Origin: Motacilla alba alba | Taxonomy: Eukaryota; Chordata; Aves; Passeriformes; Motacillidae | Direction of reading: 5' to 3' | DNA length: 64,000 bases | Assembly: GCF_015832195.1 (NCBI RefSeq) | Contig: NC_052032.1 | Coordinates: 4,346,618-4,410,617, forward strand | In this document: piece after piece, positions 1 through 11,999 of the stretch | Numbering within the stretch: position 1 is the stretch's first letter | Layout: every line of letters begins with the position of its first letter | Translations under genes and position numbers: made by a program | The notes under the pieces: generated by a model | The model's database searches: none | Seen by the model: only the letters and a program-made list of their open reading frames with translations | Told to the model about the DNA's origin: nothing

Positions 1-3000
1 AAACAAGCCAATAAGGAGCATAGCCATCTTTTCCTCTACATTATCTACATTATTTCTGATCCTTTCCCAGTTTTTTTTTTAATTCCTTCATTCTATTTTC
101 AGAAGGAAAAGGAGAGCTTGTAAAGGCTGACATATTTTCAAATTAAAAAAAAGAAATAATCCATAGAATTAGTGGGAAAAAAAACCAGATACTTTAAATC
201 CTATAGTACAAAGTTAAAGATATTTGCATAACAGATTTCCTATTATTCATCAACTTGCAGTTCATGCTCAACTACCCAACAAAGGATATCTGTACATCAG
301 TTGTTCCCATCCTGACATGGATGGTAAGTGGATGTTCACATCCTACTCATCACATGGTGTAACCGAGCTCCTCATCAAAATAATCATCATCACTGCACTA
401 CCAACATCCCTGAGACATCTGCTTGTCTCCTTTCTCCCCCAAAGATAACCAAGAGATTTTTTTTTAGTCATCTCTCGGGTTTTCACTCTGTTTTTACTGC
501 TGCTGCCTGTGCCCTTCTCCTCCCCAGACCTGGCTCTGCTTTTCCGTGGGCCTCTGGAACTACCACCAGGTATAATTGCTTCTGTTGACCATGCTGATTA
601 CTCCGGGTACCTTTCAGCAGTAAAAGCCTTGCATTTGCTTCCCGCCCCTTATAAATCAATTTCCTCAAAAGCCTTTTTGTGCAGGAGCCCAGGCTCTTTT
701 CCCTCTGATGATGAATGTGGAACATTTTTCATCGAGACGGGCGAGGCAGGAATTTCGGTGCAGTGTGCACATTTTGCTACCGCAGTGCAACGCTGGGGGA
801 AAAACAAATGAGCAGCAAATCTGGCAAAATAAAAGCTGGATAGGGCTGTTTAAAATTAGGGTGATGAAGAAAAAGAAAAGTACTTTAAAACCAACATAGT
901 TTCTTCATTATTTATATTTATTTATAACTCTGCCTGGAAGCCAGCGGTATGGATGGGGATATTCCCTGTTTCTGGGAATAGTTCCTACTTAACCCTGAGA
1001 ATTTCCAATTAATTAACAAGTCTGATTGCATTTGTGGTTATTTTATTCCTCTGCAGAGCAAACCTTGCTGATGGCTGGAACTACACCTCCCGTGATGCAG
1101 CTTGGCCCCTCTGTCTGCTGAGTCACCCCATCCCTAAGGCAGTCCCATGGCAGTGACTCAGCATCACAAGTGGCACCACGGGGAATTGACAGGTCAGACA
1201 TCTCTTTCACAGATGAAATTTTCCTTTTGCCAGTGTTAAAAAAAAATAAAATTCCCATTTACATCACAAAGAAGTAGTCTTAAATAAACAACAAATTAAC
1301 TCCACCAAATGACTTAATTAAAAATTGGCTTTTTTTTTAAATCCACAATCACTGAAGTTTTTGACCAGCCATTCTAAAATGCTGAGAATCAGGCAGCGTT
1401 ATTTTTCTCAATTTACCCACAAGCAGTGAAGCAGAGGGCTAAAAAATCTCCTGAGCTGACTCAAAGCAGCTTCAGTTCACTGCAGCCTCCTTGACTTTGA
1501 AGATACTATTCCAAATCACAGCAACCCTTGATTCGCCCTGCACAATTTTTTTCAAATTAACAGAGGATCCAACACAGACCAGAAGCAGAATACAAATGTT
1601 TTGGGCTTTCAGTGGCTTCCTGTGCAAAATGGTATTTGCTTTCAGAGCACTCCTGTGCCTTTCAGTCCACTTTATTGGAAAAGCCTTCAGATGTCATCAG
1701 AGATTTCTCCTCTGCTGTTCGTAATGAAGAAAATCCTCTAGTTATTGGGAATATTTATTAAAACAAAGAAGCAAAACACTAATACTGCAGTCTTTTGTGA
1801 TAGCAACTTCCATCTCAAAGGATAAGTTCACGCATGATGCATCAAAGTGATGAATCAGATGCAGCAGCTTTAGACATAAAGATAATCACTCCATCTAGCC
1901 CTGAAAAGCCTCCAGCCCTGGGTGGAATATGGCAGAGATTGCACTGCAATATGTCACTTTAACATGGCAAATGAAAAACACCTTCCCCCATTCAAATCTC
2001 AAGGGGAGGGAGCCTGAATGTAATTATCTACCCTGGCCTGTGCTTGGATTGAGCGCAGCAAGGACAGAATGTGGGACTGGAACTCCCCTGTCCACGGGGC
2101 TCCCATCTTAGTGCTGGGTTAGATCCCCTGGGAAGGGAAGGGGTTTGATGAGACCAGCCTGTGGCTCTTGAGCTCCTTTTGTGAAGATGCTGTTCCAGAA
2201 CAACTGGTAACACAAAACCAGCGGCAGAGCTGTGCTGGCAGGCGCTGCCAGTAATCCTTGTAAACTTGTGCAGTACTGAGCTGGCAAAAGCTCTTGAAAT
2301 CCACATTTCTGCTTTGCCCTGGTGTTACCCAGCCCATCCACGAACTCACAGAAACTCTCAGAACAATCTGACCTCGCTGGTGACCTGCTCCTGGAACTGC
2401 CCAGCCCTGTGGCTCCCCAGGGCACCTGCGGGGATCTGCTCAAGGTGGTCATTAGCCTTGGGCCATTAACTCCCACCCTGGCTGCTCTGGCTGCTTGAGC
2501 ACCAGGGTGACAGCATGAGTGGGACATTGTGATTTGTGCAGCAGCACAAACACCAGCAGGGGCCACATGTTGAAGTATGAAGCAAATCCTCAACAGCCCT
2601 TTGAGGAAACATCACAGGCCACTGCATTTCAGCCTTTAAAAGGATTAAGGTGACTTTCAACATAAGGAAAGAAAGAAAACTTATGAAGGATTTGTCTTGA
2701 ATTGAGCTAGATGGTCCTTTTCTCACAGTTTTCCTTCCTGACATGGAGATCTGGGCAGTTGTGACTATAATCATTGAAGAAAATGTATTGGAAAGGGGCT
2801 GGTGAAGACTGAAAGATGAGAGTCAGCACAAGGACAGGTTCCTGATGAAGTTCTGCTTTGTGCCTATGTGGTTTCAGGGCAGGCAGGCCACTTGCTAAAG
2901 GAGAGAATTCACTGAAAGTGTTGCTCTTTTCTACCTCAAGCCCTCAGGAGTGTGTATCCTGTGAGTACAACACACCTACTACGGGTAAACTACTCCCAAT

Positions 3001-3569
3001 ACCATCACCAACACAGAACAAACTCTGCTGACACCCCCAGCCTCACCTGGGGAGAAAGTGGAACAGAGAAATGTTCCCAGCAGCAGACATTGCCCTGCAG
3101 GACAGAGGAGACATTTGCCCTTCTTCTCCCTGCCTCAAAGGAGGTGTCATCTGGCCTGTGTGCTCTTCTCCCTCTGAATTGCTTTCACCAAAGCAAAAGA
3201 AAACATGCAAATCTTAAAAGCAATTTCTGCATCATCCATATTGTGGAAGTTTCTCTGTAGAATTATTAAAAGAGAGATTTGGAGATGGTTTGGTATGAAA
3301 AATCAAATTTTTAGCCAAACATATAATTCCATGGAAAACATCCCTGTACACATAATTCCATGTGTGGTGTGTGTTCCTGTCTGTGTGTTTAATAGAGGAA
3401 AAAAGGGTATTCCCTCAAGACTAAGATCCTGGGTTTGGGTTCAAAGATCCTGGGTTTGGGTTCAAATCTTCTATTTTTTAGCCAAATTAGAGCATTATCC
3501 TGAGGGAATAAAAGATTTTCACCTGATACAACCTGCCACGAATAGAAAAAGTGAGTTTTGCTCAGTTAC
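1..3569 (-). other. BRINP1 intron 6 (partial)
   Basis: No coding exon matching the next BRINP1 segment was found here. Apart from the 21-bp duplication at 3423-3464 and A/T-rich stretches (100-200, 880-1000, 1240-1330), I see nothing specific. Confidence 0.85.
3423..3464 (+). repeat. Perfect 21-bp tandem duplication
   Basis: The unit aagatcctgggtttgggttca occurs twice head to tail, with no mismatch, 106 bp beyond the exon 6 donor in intron 6. Confidence 0.9.
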
Positions 3570-3806
3570 CTGAATTCTCCAGATCTTTATAGGCTTCTGT
3601 CCAGGTCTTGGCCATGTTTGCCAGGGTGTACTCCATGATCTGGATGTCGGTGATGGGGCAGTTGCACTGCGGGAACTCCTCGGAGCACTGGCAGCCACAC
3701 TGGCTGTCCCTGCAGATGTACTCGCCCTCCCCATTGCACATGATGTAACTCAAGGCAGACTGGACAAACTTCTCTTGTAAATACTGAGGGAAGATGATCT
3801 GGAGGC
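3570..3806 (-). CDS. BRINP1: BRINP1 exon 6: end of MACPF region and cysteine cluster (residues 229-307)
   Basis: This 237-nt exon completes Gly229, encodes residues 230-307 (from [20 protein letters not shown] to AYKDLENS), and leaves one base of codon 308, expected to be Asp. It holds seven cysteines in 27 residues: 252, 260, 265, 267, 269, 276 and 278. These form the EGF-like or disulfide-rich hinge that follows the MACPF domain in BRINPs. The acceptor CTCTCTCCAG ends at 3807 and the donor GTAACT begins at 3569. Entry and exit are both phase 1, so the exon is symmetric. The next exon, which should open with EF of DEFKSF, is not in positions 1-3569. [11 protein letters not shown] differs at several places from the human version I recall, while all cysteines are kept. 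Confidence 0.95.
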
Positions 3807-5565
3807 CTGGAGAGAGAACAACAGGGTTATGGAAGAAAAAAAAAGTTAATAAAAAAGTCATTTCTGGAATTTGTTCCTCTTTTCGAAACCCATTTCATTA
3901 ACAGTTTGAGAAAGTTATGGTGAAGAGTTAAAAGCTATTGTGAATAAGGAAGATACAAATTGCACCCCCCCAGGGCAAGTAGTGATGTAGCTGAGAACAG
4001 AGCCCATCTCCTTTGCAGGAGAAAGGTGACAAGAAACTTCCCCTTCCCCAAAACCCTTTCATTCCAGACCCCAGCACAAGGCCCTGAATGCAAAGCCTCC
4101 CTTATTCCCAGGTGTGGTGGTTTTGTCTCCTGAAACTAAGTGCTAGTTCAGAAGCAATGAGCATTAAGCTGCTCTGTCCTGTTTTGAGAGATACTAAATA
4201 GGTTTGGTTCCACAGAAAAAAAAGGGAAATACACACTGAAAGGGAAAATAAGAAGGAACAGAAAATAGAAGAAAGGAAAATACCACGAGAGGGGATTTAT
4301 AAAAGTCCCTTGCAGAGTTAAGTGCCCAGCTCCCACAGCATAAATACAGGAGTTGGGTACCTGAGCCTTCACAGCTTGCTCCCTGCTAGGAAAGCTACTT
4401 GCCAAATCCTATAAAAGTGCAAATGGATTTAGTGCCGACGATTTCAGTGTTGCTTGGCAGACTTACATTAGCAGGGAGATCTATCCCCTTGTCCCTTTCT
4501 GCACGGCAAGTGTTTGTGTATGCATCCATCTGTGCAGGCATCAGTGTAAGTGCCCCCTTGCTCAGGTACCAGAGGATGCAATACCAGCTTAAGTGTTTGC
4601 CCCGTGCACGGTGTATGTGGTTTTCCATCCCGTCCTCCTCCAGCCTCCCTGTGGATCTCCCTGAGGATTCCCAGCTGTTTGCTTCTACCTGGCCAGCGCT
4701 GCCTGTCAGCCCCTGTCAGTGTCTGTGGAGCACGAGGCAGGGGACAATAACTCCAAGCCTTTCAGGGGACCCCCCTTGGAGAAGGGCAGGACTGGAGTGT
4801 CAGCGTGAGGAGTTTATGGCAGCGCTGAGCTGCGCTGGAATGAAGGCACGCGGGTCAATTACCCATCTGTTTGTGTTTCTGCTGGGCTGCATTACCAGAC
4901 CCGTGCCTGACAGCTCACTGGAGTGGAATGAAAATCAGACAATAATTCCGAGGATGAGAGTGTGCAGGAATGGCAAAAAGGGTTGTGACCCCTTTCAGGA
5001 GTGCAGGCCCATCTCTGATGGGTTGTGTTCACCTCAGACAAGAGAAAAACAGCAGGTGGTGACCCTGGGACCCCCATTACCCTTTTGCTTTTGGATCCAG
5101 AGAAGCACCTCAGCCTTAATGAGGTCCCTCTGGAAGAGCAGGTTTGGGGGCTCAGGAGGCTGTGGAAGGCACAGGGAGCCCTGTATCCTCTGCCCCTGGT
5201 CTGGGGGAGCACCGTGCCTGGTGGCAGCAAGCTGCCCCTCTGCCTGACCCTCAGGCAGCCTCCAGGTAGGATGAGCTTGGAGCACCCTCCAGCTGGGAAT
5301 GTGTTTGTGACACTTGCACAGGGAAGGATTTCCAGTCCAGACACACTTCTGCATATATCCATCTGCCTTTTCTGCTTTGCTGTTGGGGACTGGAAGGAAC
5401 ATACAAAGAGCTGACCAGGACAGCATCCCTGCAAACACCTCAAAACTGGCCTGCAGAGGATCATTATTTTGAGGTGCCTTTGGTCTTGTCTGAGATGTGT
5501 CTCAAGAAAAAGCTCAGATTTCTTCCTGCTGTCTTCAGGAAGTCCTGAAGCTCAGCCTCTTCCAG

Positions 5566-5868
5566 GGATTGTGATGACAGGACAAGGGGGAGTGACTTTA
5601 AGCTTAAAGAGAGTGGGTTTAGATTTGACATTAGGAAGAAATTCTCCCCTGTGAGGATTCTGAGGTCCTGTGAGGGTTCTGAGGTCCTGGCACAGGGTGC
5701 CCAGAGCAGCTGTGGCTGCCCCTGGATCCCTGGCAGTGCCCAAGGCCAGGTTGGACAGGACTTGGAGCAACCTGGGACAGTGGAAAGTGCCTCTGCCCAT
5801 AGCAGGGTGGTGGAAAGGGATGAGCTTTAAGGTCACTTCCATTCCCATTCTGGGAATCTATAATTTAT
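5566..5868 (+). mobile_element. CR1 LINE 3' fragment
   Basis: The stretch has the CR1 signature order: gacattaggaagaaattct, then gcccagagcagctgtggctgcccctgg, gttggacaggacttggagcaacctgggac, and ctttaaggtcacttcc. An internal short duplication (ttctgaggtcctg twice, near 5658-5690) interrupts it. It lies in intron 5, antisense to BRINP1. Confidence 0.8.
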
Positions 5869-7345
5869 CTGAAACAACCACTACAGAGGGATGGTCCCCT
5901 GTCAAATCCTCACACTGATATTAGTGATGGCCCCACCTGCCAGGATCCCAAACTTTCCTTGAGGATGAAATGAGAGTGCAGTGCTGTTGGAGAACTGATC
6001 CACAAAGGGACCAGAGAGCCTGAAGGCAGCTGCACTCACTGAGCTTTCAAGCTCACATGAGAGCAGAGCTGGACTTCTTGATGTGCACTGATTCTTCATT
6101 CATGGTCCAAGTCCCATGAACACATTTTCCACTCTGCTTCATGGAGGAACAACCTGCTCTGGCTCTTTGAATATGATCAAATTACCTCAGGCTCTTAAGT
6201 TCTCCATAGTTTGTCTTTGAATTTGAACTTGGATAAAGCACAACAAGCTGTTTGGTCCCAGCTGCAAATGATCCTGGCTTTGGAGATTTTTTTTTTTTTC
6301 CTGGAGGGAATAGAGGTGAAAAAAGCAACTGAAGTTTCAAGGAAAGCACCTCCCATTGCAAGGGACTTCCACTGTGCCTTCCAGCAGATGCAGAATGTGA
6401 ATACCCTGTAACCTCCAAAACACAACATGTTTTAACACTGCGGTGCTTCACATGGATCCTCACTTTTTTGCCCATAAAACTTATGGTTTCTAAAAAAAAT
6501 AACATTTCCAGGAAAATATCCTCTTGTAAGAAATAATATCATGTTTAAGGAGCAATCAGACCTCTGTGCACTGAGCACCAACTCAACAAAGCACTTTTGT
6601 AAATACTTCATCAGGAAAGCAGTTTTGCTGGAACCCACCAGTTGCCTGAAGCATTTGACAAGAAGCCCACACTCAGAGCTTGTGTTTGCACAAGTGACAC
6701 CCAAATCCAGCCACTCACTGGAGCAGCAGTGTGCCCACTCCAAACACAGCCCCCTGACTTTAAACAGGCTGCTGGGATTACAGATGACTCACATCTTCCA
6801 GCCAGGAATTTCCTTGTGGAAGAAACCAGTGTTACTGAAATACAGCTGTGCCTATTTTCCCACAGAAGCATTTAATATATGTACACGTCAATATTCACAG
6901 ATTCCTCATCATCCCCAGACAAGGGCAGATTTTTTATTTTTATTTTTTATTTTTTGCTTTAGTTTTGAGCATCTCTGTGATCAGATCTCAGCAAGTGATT
7001 TTACAAGCTCTGTGCCAGCAGCAACACCTTCACCCAGTCCTGCAATCCTCTCTTTCCTGTGTAGCTCTATCCCATGCCCAGGGACTAAATACTGCTGGAA
7101 TTCAGTGGGTTGTGGTTGTCAGTAAAGCACAGGTGGCATCAATATTTTGAGACCACTGCTCTGGGTGCTTCTGTTGCTACCTGTAAAGCAGGAAAGCTGT
7201 AACCCCAAGGAATATAACAGCCCTACTGAGCAGCTTGTGCTAGCAGGGAAATCCCTGCTGCCAGCCACAACCCTAATAAAATATCCCAAATGCTGTGTCG
7301 CTCTCTAAGAAATGTCTTTGGATATTGCAAACATGCAAAAAAATC

Positions 7346-7378
7346 ATATATATGTGTGTATATATATATATATATTTC
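7346..7378 (+). repeat. (TA)n microsatellite
   Basis: The run catatatatgtgtgtatatatatatatatattt is a TA/TG dinucleotide tract in intron 5. Confidence 0.9.
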
Positions 7379-7819
7379 AATCTATTCTGCTGTCTACTGA
7401 TGAAACAACCTCATGTCAGCAGCCAAGAAGAGGGGCAAGCTGGTCTTAAAAACTGGGATTTTGGACCATTTCCATGGGGAGAATCCCTCATTCCAAGCCA
7501 GAGGGCACAAGGAATGGGCTCATCCCCAACAGCAACCTCCTATCAGGAGCTGATAACAGATGCACAAGGTAAGTTTGCTGCTGACATGAATATCTTAATT
7601 TTGAAGGTAATTTATTGACCAGAGGAGAAATTCTGACACTTTGTAAAGCATGAAGTTCCTCTTTAAAAATGTAGAGCAGCACAGATTTGGTATAGGTTTA
7701 TCTTAGATAACTACAGGCAGAATATGAAGTATCTGACAAGGGAACATGTCCTTAATTCACCTAGAAAAACTATTAGAGATAGATGTTTGGCTTTAGACTG
7801 TATATAAAAGGCTTCCTGC

Positions 7820-8035
7820 ATTAAAAGAGGTAAATTTTCCCAGCTCTAAATTAGAGCTATTTGAAACATTTTCCACAGAAGAGTTCTCTGTTGAAAATGC
7901 AGTTCCATTGAAGCATTTTGCGAGAGCATGTTGACTCCAAAAGCACTTTTGACTTTCTAAATGTATTTTTTCATACTGCCTCATTTCACTGCAGTGAAAA
8001 GCTGAAATGTTTTGTGTTGCCATTACTGTTCTTTC
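7820..8035. repeat. Possible copy of the same ancient A/T-rich repeat
   Basis: The run attagagctatttgaaacattttccacagaagagttctctgttgaaaatgcagttccattgaagcattttgcgagagcatg has the same style of gaaaat/ttttcc blocks as 59490-59720. Similarity is judged by eye only. Confidence 0.3.
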
Positions 8036-8174
8036 CATCTTGGAGAAAGCTTTAATAGTAATTGTAATGTAAATTCTAATGATATACTATCATATATGCA
8101 ATGTAGGTATATAATACATCTCTCTATGTAGTTATAGATGTGTAATATATAAGGGTATTTACACATATATGACA

Positions 8175-8212
8175 ATATAATATTAAATATTGAAATATAT
8201 TTAATATTATAT
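8175..8212. repeat. Perfect 16-bp inverted repeat with 6-nt loop
   Basis: The left arm atataatattaaatat (8175-8190) and right arm atatttaatattatat (8197-8212) are exact reverse complements around tgaaat. The hairpin lies within a 180-bp A/T-rich block (8085-8270). Confidence 0.9.
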
Positions 8213-8739
8213 AAGTATTGTATACAACATGCATTATGTATAATATTATAATATATGACCATATTTGATGTAGGAAACGACCTGATATGCAACATTTCCT
8301 GTTTATTGTTGCACAATTTAGAACAGCACAGGTGTCAATAACAGTGTTGATACAACAGGACATGCCTCTGAAATTTGGAGTTCCTGAAATTCTTCAAAGT
8401 GTTGCTTTTCTTTAGTAAAATTTTCCAATTTCTGCCCAGGACACTTGTCCAGGGAACACAAATTCCCCTTTCCCAACAGGCTGCTGTAGAGCTGCTGGCA
8501 CCCTGCCCTGCATCACCACAGGGATCCTGCTCCAGGGAGTGCTGGGAAAAAGGGAGACCTTCTGTGATAAATGTTGTGTATATATATGTATATATAGATA
8601 CCCCAGAGCATGTCATGCATGCTGGGCCCACAAGGATACTGGTTTATAAATTAGTGATTATTTTTTGTCCCATTAACCACAAGTGCAGCACCAGACACCC
8701 TGCACCGTCCTCCCCCAACATCAACCTGCCCAAAACCTT

Positions 8740-8876
8740 TGTGAGTTCATGGAACCATTTAGGTTGGAAAAGACCACCAAGATCATCAAGTCCAGCCTTT
8801 GGCAGATCACCACCTTGCCAACTAGACCAGGGCAGTCAGTGCCACATTCCACCTACTGTCTCTCCTGAAAGGCACA
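8740..8876 (-). mobile_element. CR1 LINE 3' fragment
   Basis: The plus strand reads accatttaggttggaaaagaccaccaagatcatcaagtcc, the reverse complement of the CR1 3' terminus. It continues to about 8876 before similarity fades. Confidence 0.8.
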
Positions 8877-10466
8877 GCTTTGAAACCCCAAGTCCCAGGG
8901 CTGGGCAGCAGCAAGCTCAGACAGAGAAATTCTCCCTGTCACGAAGAAGCTGCTCTTCTATTGAGCCAGGCTCGGAGCTGGAGTGACACAAAGGCAGGAA
9001 CATGGATTTCTGTCAGCAGCTCATGCTCAGCTGCTAATCAGATCAGAGGAGACTTGGTCACGATCCATTACCTGCTGCAGCCCTGTGACTAATTCCTAAT
9101 GAGGCCTCTCAGAGCAGAGGAAGGATCCTGGGTAATTATCCCAAGAACCACACTTCAGATTAGGTAGAAAACTCAGGTGGAGCTTTAAAGGTCACTTTGT
9201 TCTATTAGGAAGAGCTCCTGCCTTCCTCTCTTCCCTCTCTGTCTCCTTTGGCTTGGCTCCAGCCTCTCCCTGCACTGGGTTCAGCCATGGAGCTCCATGA
9301 ACTCCACGTGTGGTTGACCCCAAGGTTCTCTCTCTGCTTCCATCAGAGATCACAGCCTCATACCCTCTCTCTCCTAATTTTTCCCTTTTCCTCCACCTCC
9401 TTCCCCCTGCCTTGGTTTATCTCCTCTCTTGTAGGATCAGATAACCAATAGCAGTCTATTGATTTACCCACTTGTCTGCCTATAACCCGAGCTGCCTGCT
9501 GATTTAGCTGCTTCCCCACTTATCTCATGTGTCATCCTTGGGTTTTCATTACCAGCAGCTATCATCACAGTGTAAAACCCTCTCAAACTGCTTATTGTTA
9601 ATTAGGTAAGAACTAGAACTCAGTGATTTGGATAATCACTGCCATAGTGAAAACAACCTGCATATTATTTTTAAAGGCAAATAATAACAACAATAATATT
9701 ATATCCACAACATTACTTGGTAAATGAAACCCAGTTTCTGTGAAACCAAAGATTAAAACAGCACTTGCCAAATTATACTCAAAGCGGAAGATGTAATGTA
9801 GCCCATTCATCTGAAAAATTAAAATTTGTGCAAGTACAAGGATTTGAGAAATAAAACCATCTGGGCAAATGAGCAATTAAACCCCACATTTCCTTATTTT
9901 GTCAAAAACTTGGGAATAACCTTCATAAATTACATGCCCAGTGAATTTCCTCCTTCTACTGAAGTTGACTTCTTGCTAACCAGCATGTATTTATTTATTA
10001 ATTCAGCCATGACCTCTATCTGTTGACTTTTGGACTAGCTCCCCATCTGGGACTGAAGCCATGGCTTCTAGCATCCAAATAAAACCTCTGTGACTTTTCC
10101 CAAAGATTATGGTCATTAGAGAGTCCTGAAAGCTGATCTGCAAACCTCTTACACAAATCAGCAGTTTGGGAGGGACAGAGAGACGTGGGCAGAATTCTCC
10201 TTCAATACTGATGGAAGAGGTCACTTTTTTTTTTTTAATGTTGGTGTGTGTATCATACACAGAAGTCCATCAAAATTCAGTGGCAGAGACAGACACTTCA
10301 TTGGGGTCAGCCCGAGCTCTGCTCAGCTGAGCCTCATGTGAAGCCACCATAAACTGCAGGGAACTTCCAGACACAGCAGAATCACAGCAAAGAGAAGAGG
10401 GGAAAAGGCTCAGAAAAAAAGCACTCCTCTCCCATTTCCACCCCTTCCCTGGTTCCTGGGCCCTAC

Positions 10467-10572
10467 CTTGCAGGTGGAGTTTGCTCTCAGTGCTTTGCAG
10501 AAGGACAGAACTCACAGAGTCCAGATTGTCATAGCTGTTACAGCCCAGGGGGCCAGTCCGAGTTTCTGTTAC
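10467..10572 (-). CDS. BRINP1: BRINP1 exon 5: MACPF region continued (residues 194-229)
   Basis: This 106-nt exon encodes 35 codons, beginning [20 protein letters not shown] and ending KLHLQ, plus the first base of Gly229. Cys204 is the first cysteine of the mature region seen in the window. The [10 protein letters not shown] and [11 protein letters not shown] stretches are shared by all three BRINP paralogues; the [12 protein letters not shown] ending points to BRINP1. The acceptor is CTCTGTAG at 10580-10573, followed directly by GTAACA, which itself looks like a splice donor. The true donor is GTAGGG from 10466. Intron 4 upstream is only 1257 bp, the shortest in the window. Confidence 0.95.
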
Positions 10573-11829
10573 CTACAGAGGATGTAGAAAAGAGAGAATG
10601 TTCCCTTTGACTGCAGCATTACACCTTCCCCAGGCTTTTTAAATCTTTTAATTCAAGAACTCCTTGTCACAAGCTGATATAACCCAAAACACATCTTCCC
10701 TAGTTGGGAAAAGATGCCCCACCCTGCACAAACCCTGCTAATGTTTGGTGCAGTCACAAACTGAAAAATCAGAATCAATCGTGGCTGCTTTCTTTAGGGT
10801 ACCTCAGGTTATTCTGGGCTTGGCAATGGGATCCTGCAGATTGATGTTTCTCACAGAGGCTCTCCATTGGAGAACATCAGAAGCCTGTAGAGGAATTATT
10901 CCCTGGCTTCTCTTATTGGAAAGCAAGGAACAGAGATGGATTGCCAGCCCACAGTGGTGCCTGGTGCTCCCACAACAGATGTGAACAGCAGCCCTGTGCT
11001 GAGGATGGATGGAGGCACAGATGACCTGCAGTGCTGCTGCTGTTGGTTTCCTGCCCTTCTGGAATTCACCACGGGTGATTATCTGCTGTCACTGTTTCAA
11101 TATCTCAATACAATTTCCCATCCAGAAGGGAACAGCCTCAGCCATGAGACAGCACAGAACAATAACGAGAGCTGAAACCTTTCAGAAATGGCTAACAATG
11201 ACGACTCCATCCACATCACCTTCCCTGGAGTGAACTCAGCAACAATAAAATCCCTGCCCAGTGTAGGATGATTGCTTTCAGAGAAGGCAGCCTTTGCAGA
11301 GCCATTTTCCCTGTTTTGTATTCTCTGAGCAGCTTCCCTTCCTTCCTGCTGCAACCCCCAAGCTGTCTCTCAGTCCGTTTCATTCCAGATGCCTCAGTAA
11401 TGCCACACTGAGTTTTTCACCATTTCTTGTAGCAAATTCAGCTGAGAGATATTTTGCAGCCCTACACCCCCAGGAGACAAACACTCCTAGATGGCACAGA
11501 GTTGTTCATTTCACAAACCTGCCTTTTTCTTCCAACCTCCATCACTGATCTGGGTCCTCTGCTCCCTCTCTCCCTTCCAGAAGTCACTGTCACACTTAGT
11601 GAAAGTCTCCTGTCCTACACAACCACCACACTGAATGCCCACCTCTTTCCAGACATTAGTGACCCCAGGGAAATCAATTCTTCAATTGAATGAGATAAAA
11701 CCTAACCCTGGGAACAAAACAACTTGTGCTCAAAGAAGACATCAGACTGGCAAAGTCCTGCCCCGAATCCCTAGAGAATCCACACAAGGCAGACAATCTT
11801 TTTCCTCTTCCTAAGGCAGTATGTGGTAC
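10573..11829 (-). other. BRINP1 intron 4 (1.26 kb)
   Basis: Short intron, flanked by TAG at 10573-10575 and the weak donor GTACCA from 11829. No repeat or RNA gene was recognised in it. Confidence 0.9.
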
Positions 11830-11999
11830 CTTGATTGCTCCGGTAGAGATCTGGATCTCATGGAGTCTCCTCATGGTGCCATCACGATCTACAAAGTAGG
11901 AGGAGGCGAGCTGGTGCAAAGCTTCAACGCTCTGGGTGGCGTTTCCTGACTTTCTGTCGAGGCGGCTTTTGTCCATGTACATGGTCAAGGCCTCCTCTC
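11830..11999 (-). CDS. BRINP1: BRINP1 exon 4: MACPF core (residues 137-193)
   Basis: This 170-nt exon supplies GA of Gly137 and then 56 codons, from [20 protein letters not shown] to [11 protein letters not shown], ending in phase 0. Asn156-Ala-Thr158 is an N-glycosylation sequon, in keeping with a protein that passes through the secretory pathway. The acceptor CTGCTGCAG lies at 12008-12000. The donor is GTACCA from 11829, a poor match beyond GT, so this is the weakest donor among the five exons. The sequence is almost identical to the mammalian BRINP1 region, and no frame disruption is present. This exon and the next (106 nt) together make 276 nt, entering and leaving in phase 1, so joint skipping would keep the frame. 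Confidence 0.95.

Larger units (their letters stand above)
3807..10466 (-). other. BRINP1 intron 5 (6.7 kb)
   Basis: It holds CR1 fragments at 5566-5868 and 8740-8876, the TA tract at 7346-7378, a possible ancient repeat at 7820-8035 and the A/T-rich hairpin block at 8085-8270. Between 3850 and 5560 and between 5900 and 7300 I see no recognisable element. An 849-nt open frame on the plus strand at 4399-5247 is unexplained but not recognisable as a protein. Confidence 0.85.

Noticed and set aside
1..3569. Search for the next BRINP1 exon (expected to encode EFKSFMKRLP and onward)
   Set aside because: No minus-strand frame here matches; the exon must be beyond position 1.
8023..8363. Ile/Tyr-rich minus-strand frames
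   Set aside because: They are by-products of the A/T-rich block at 8085-8270.
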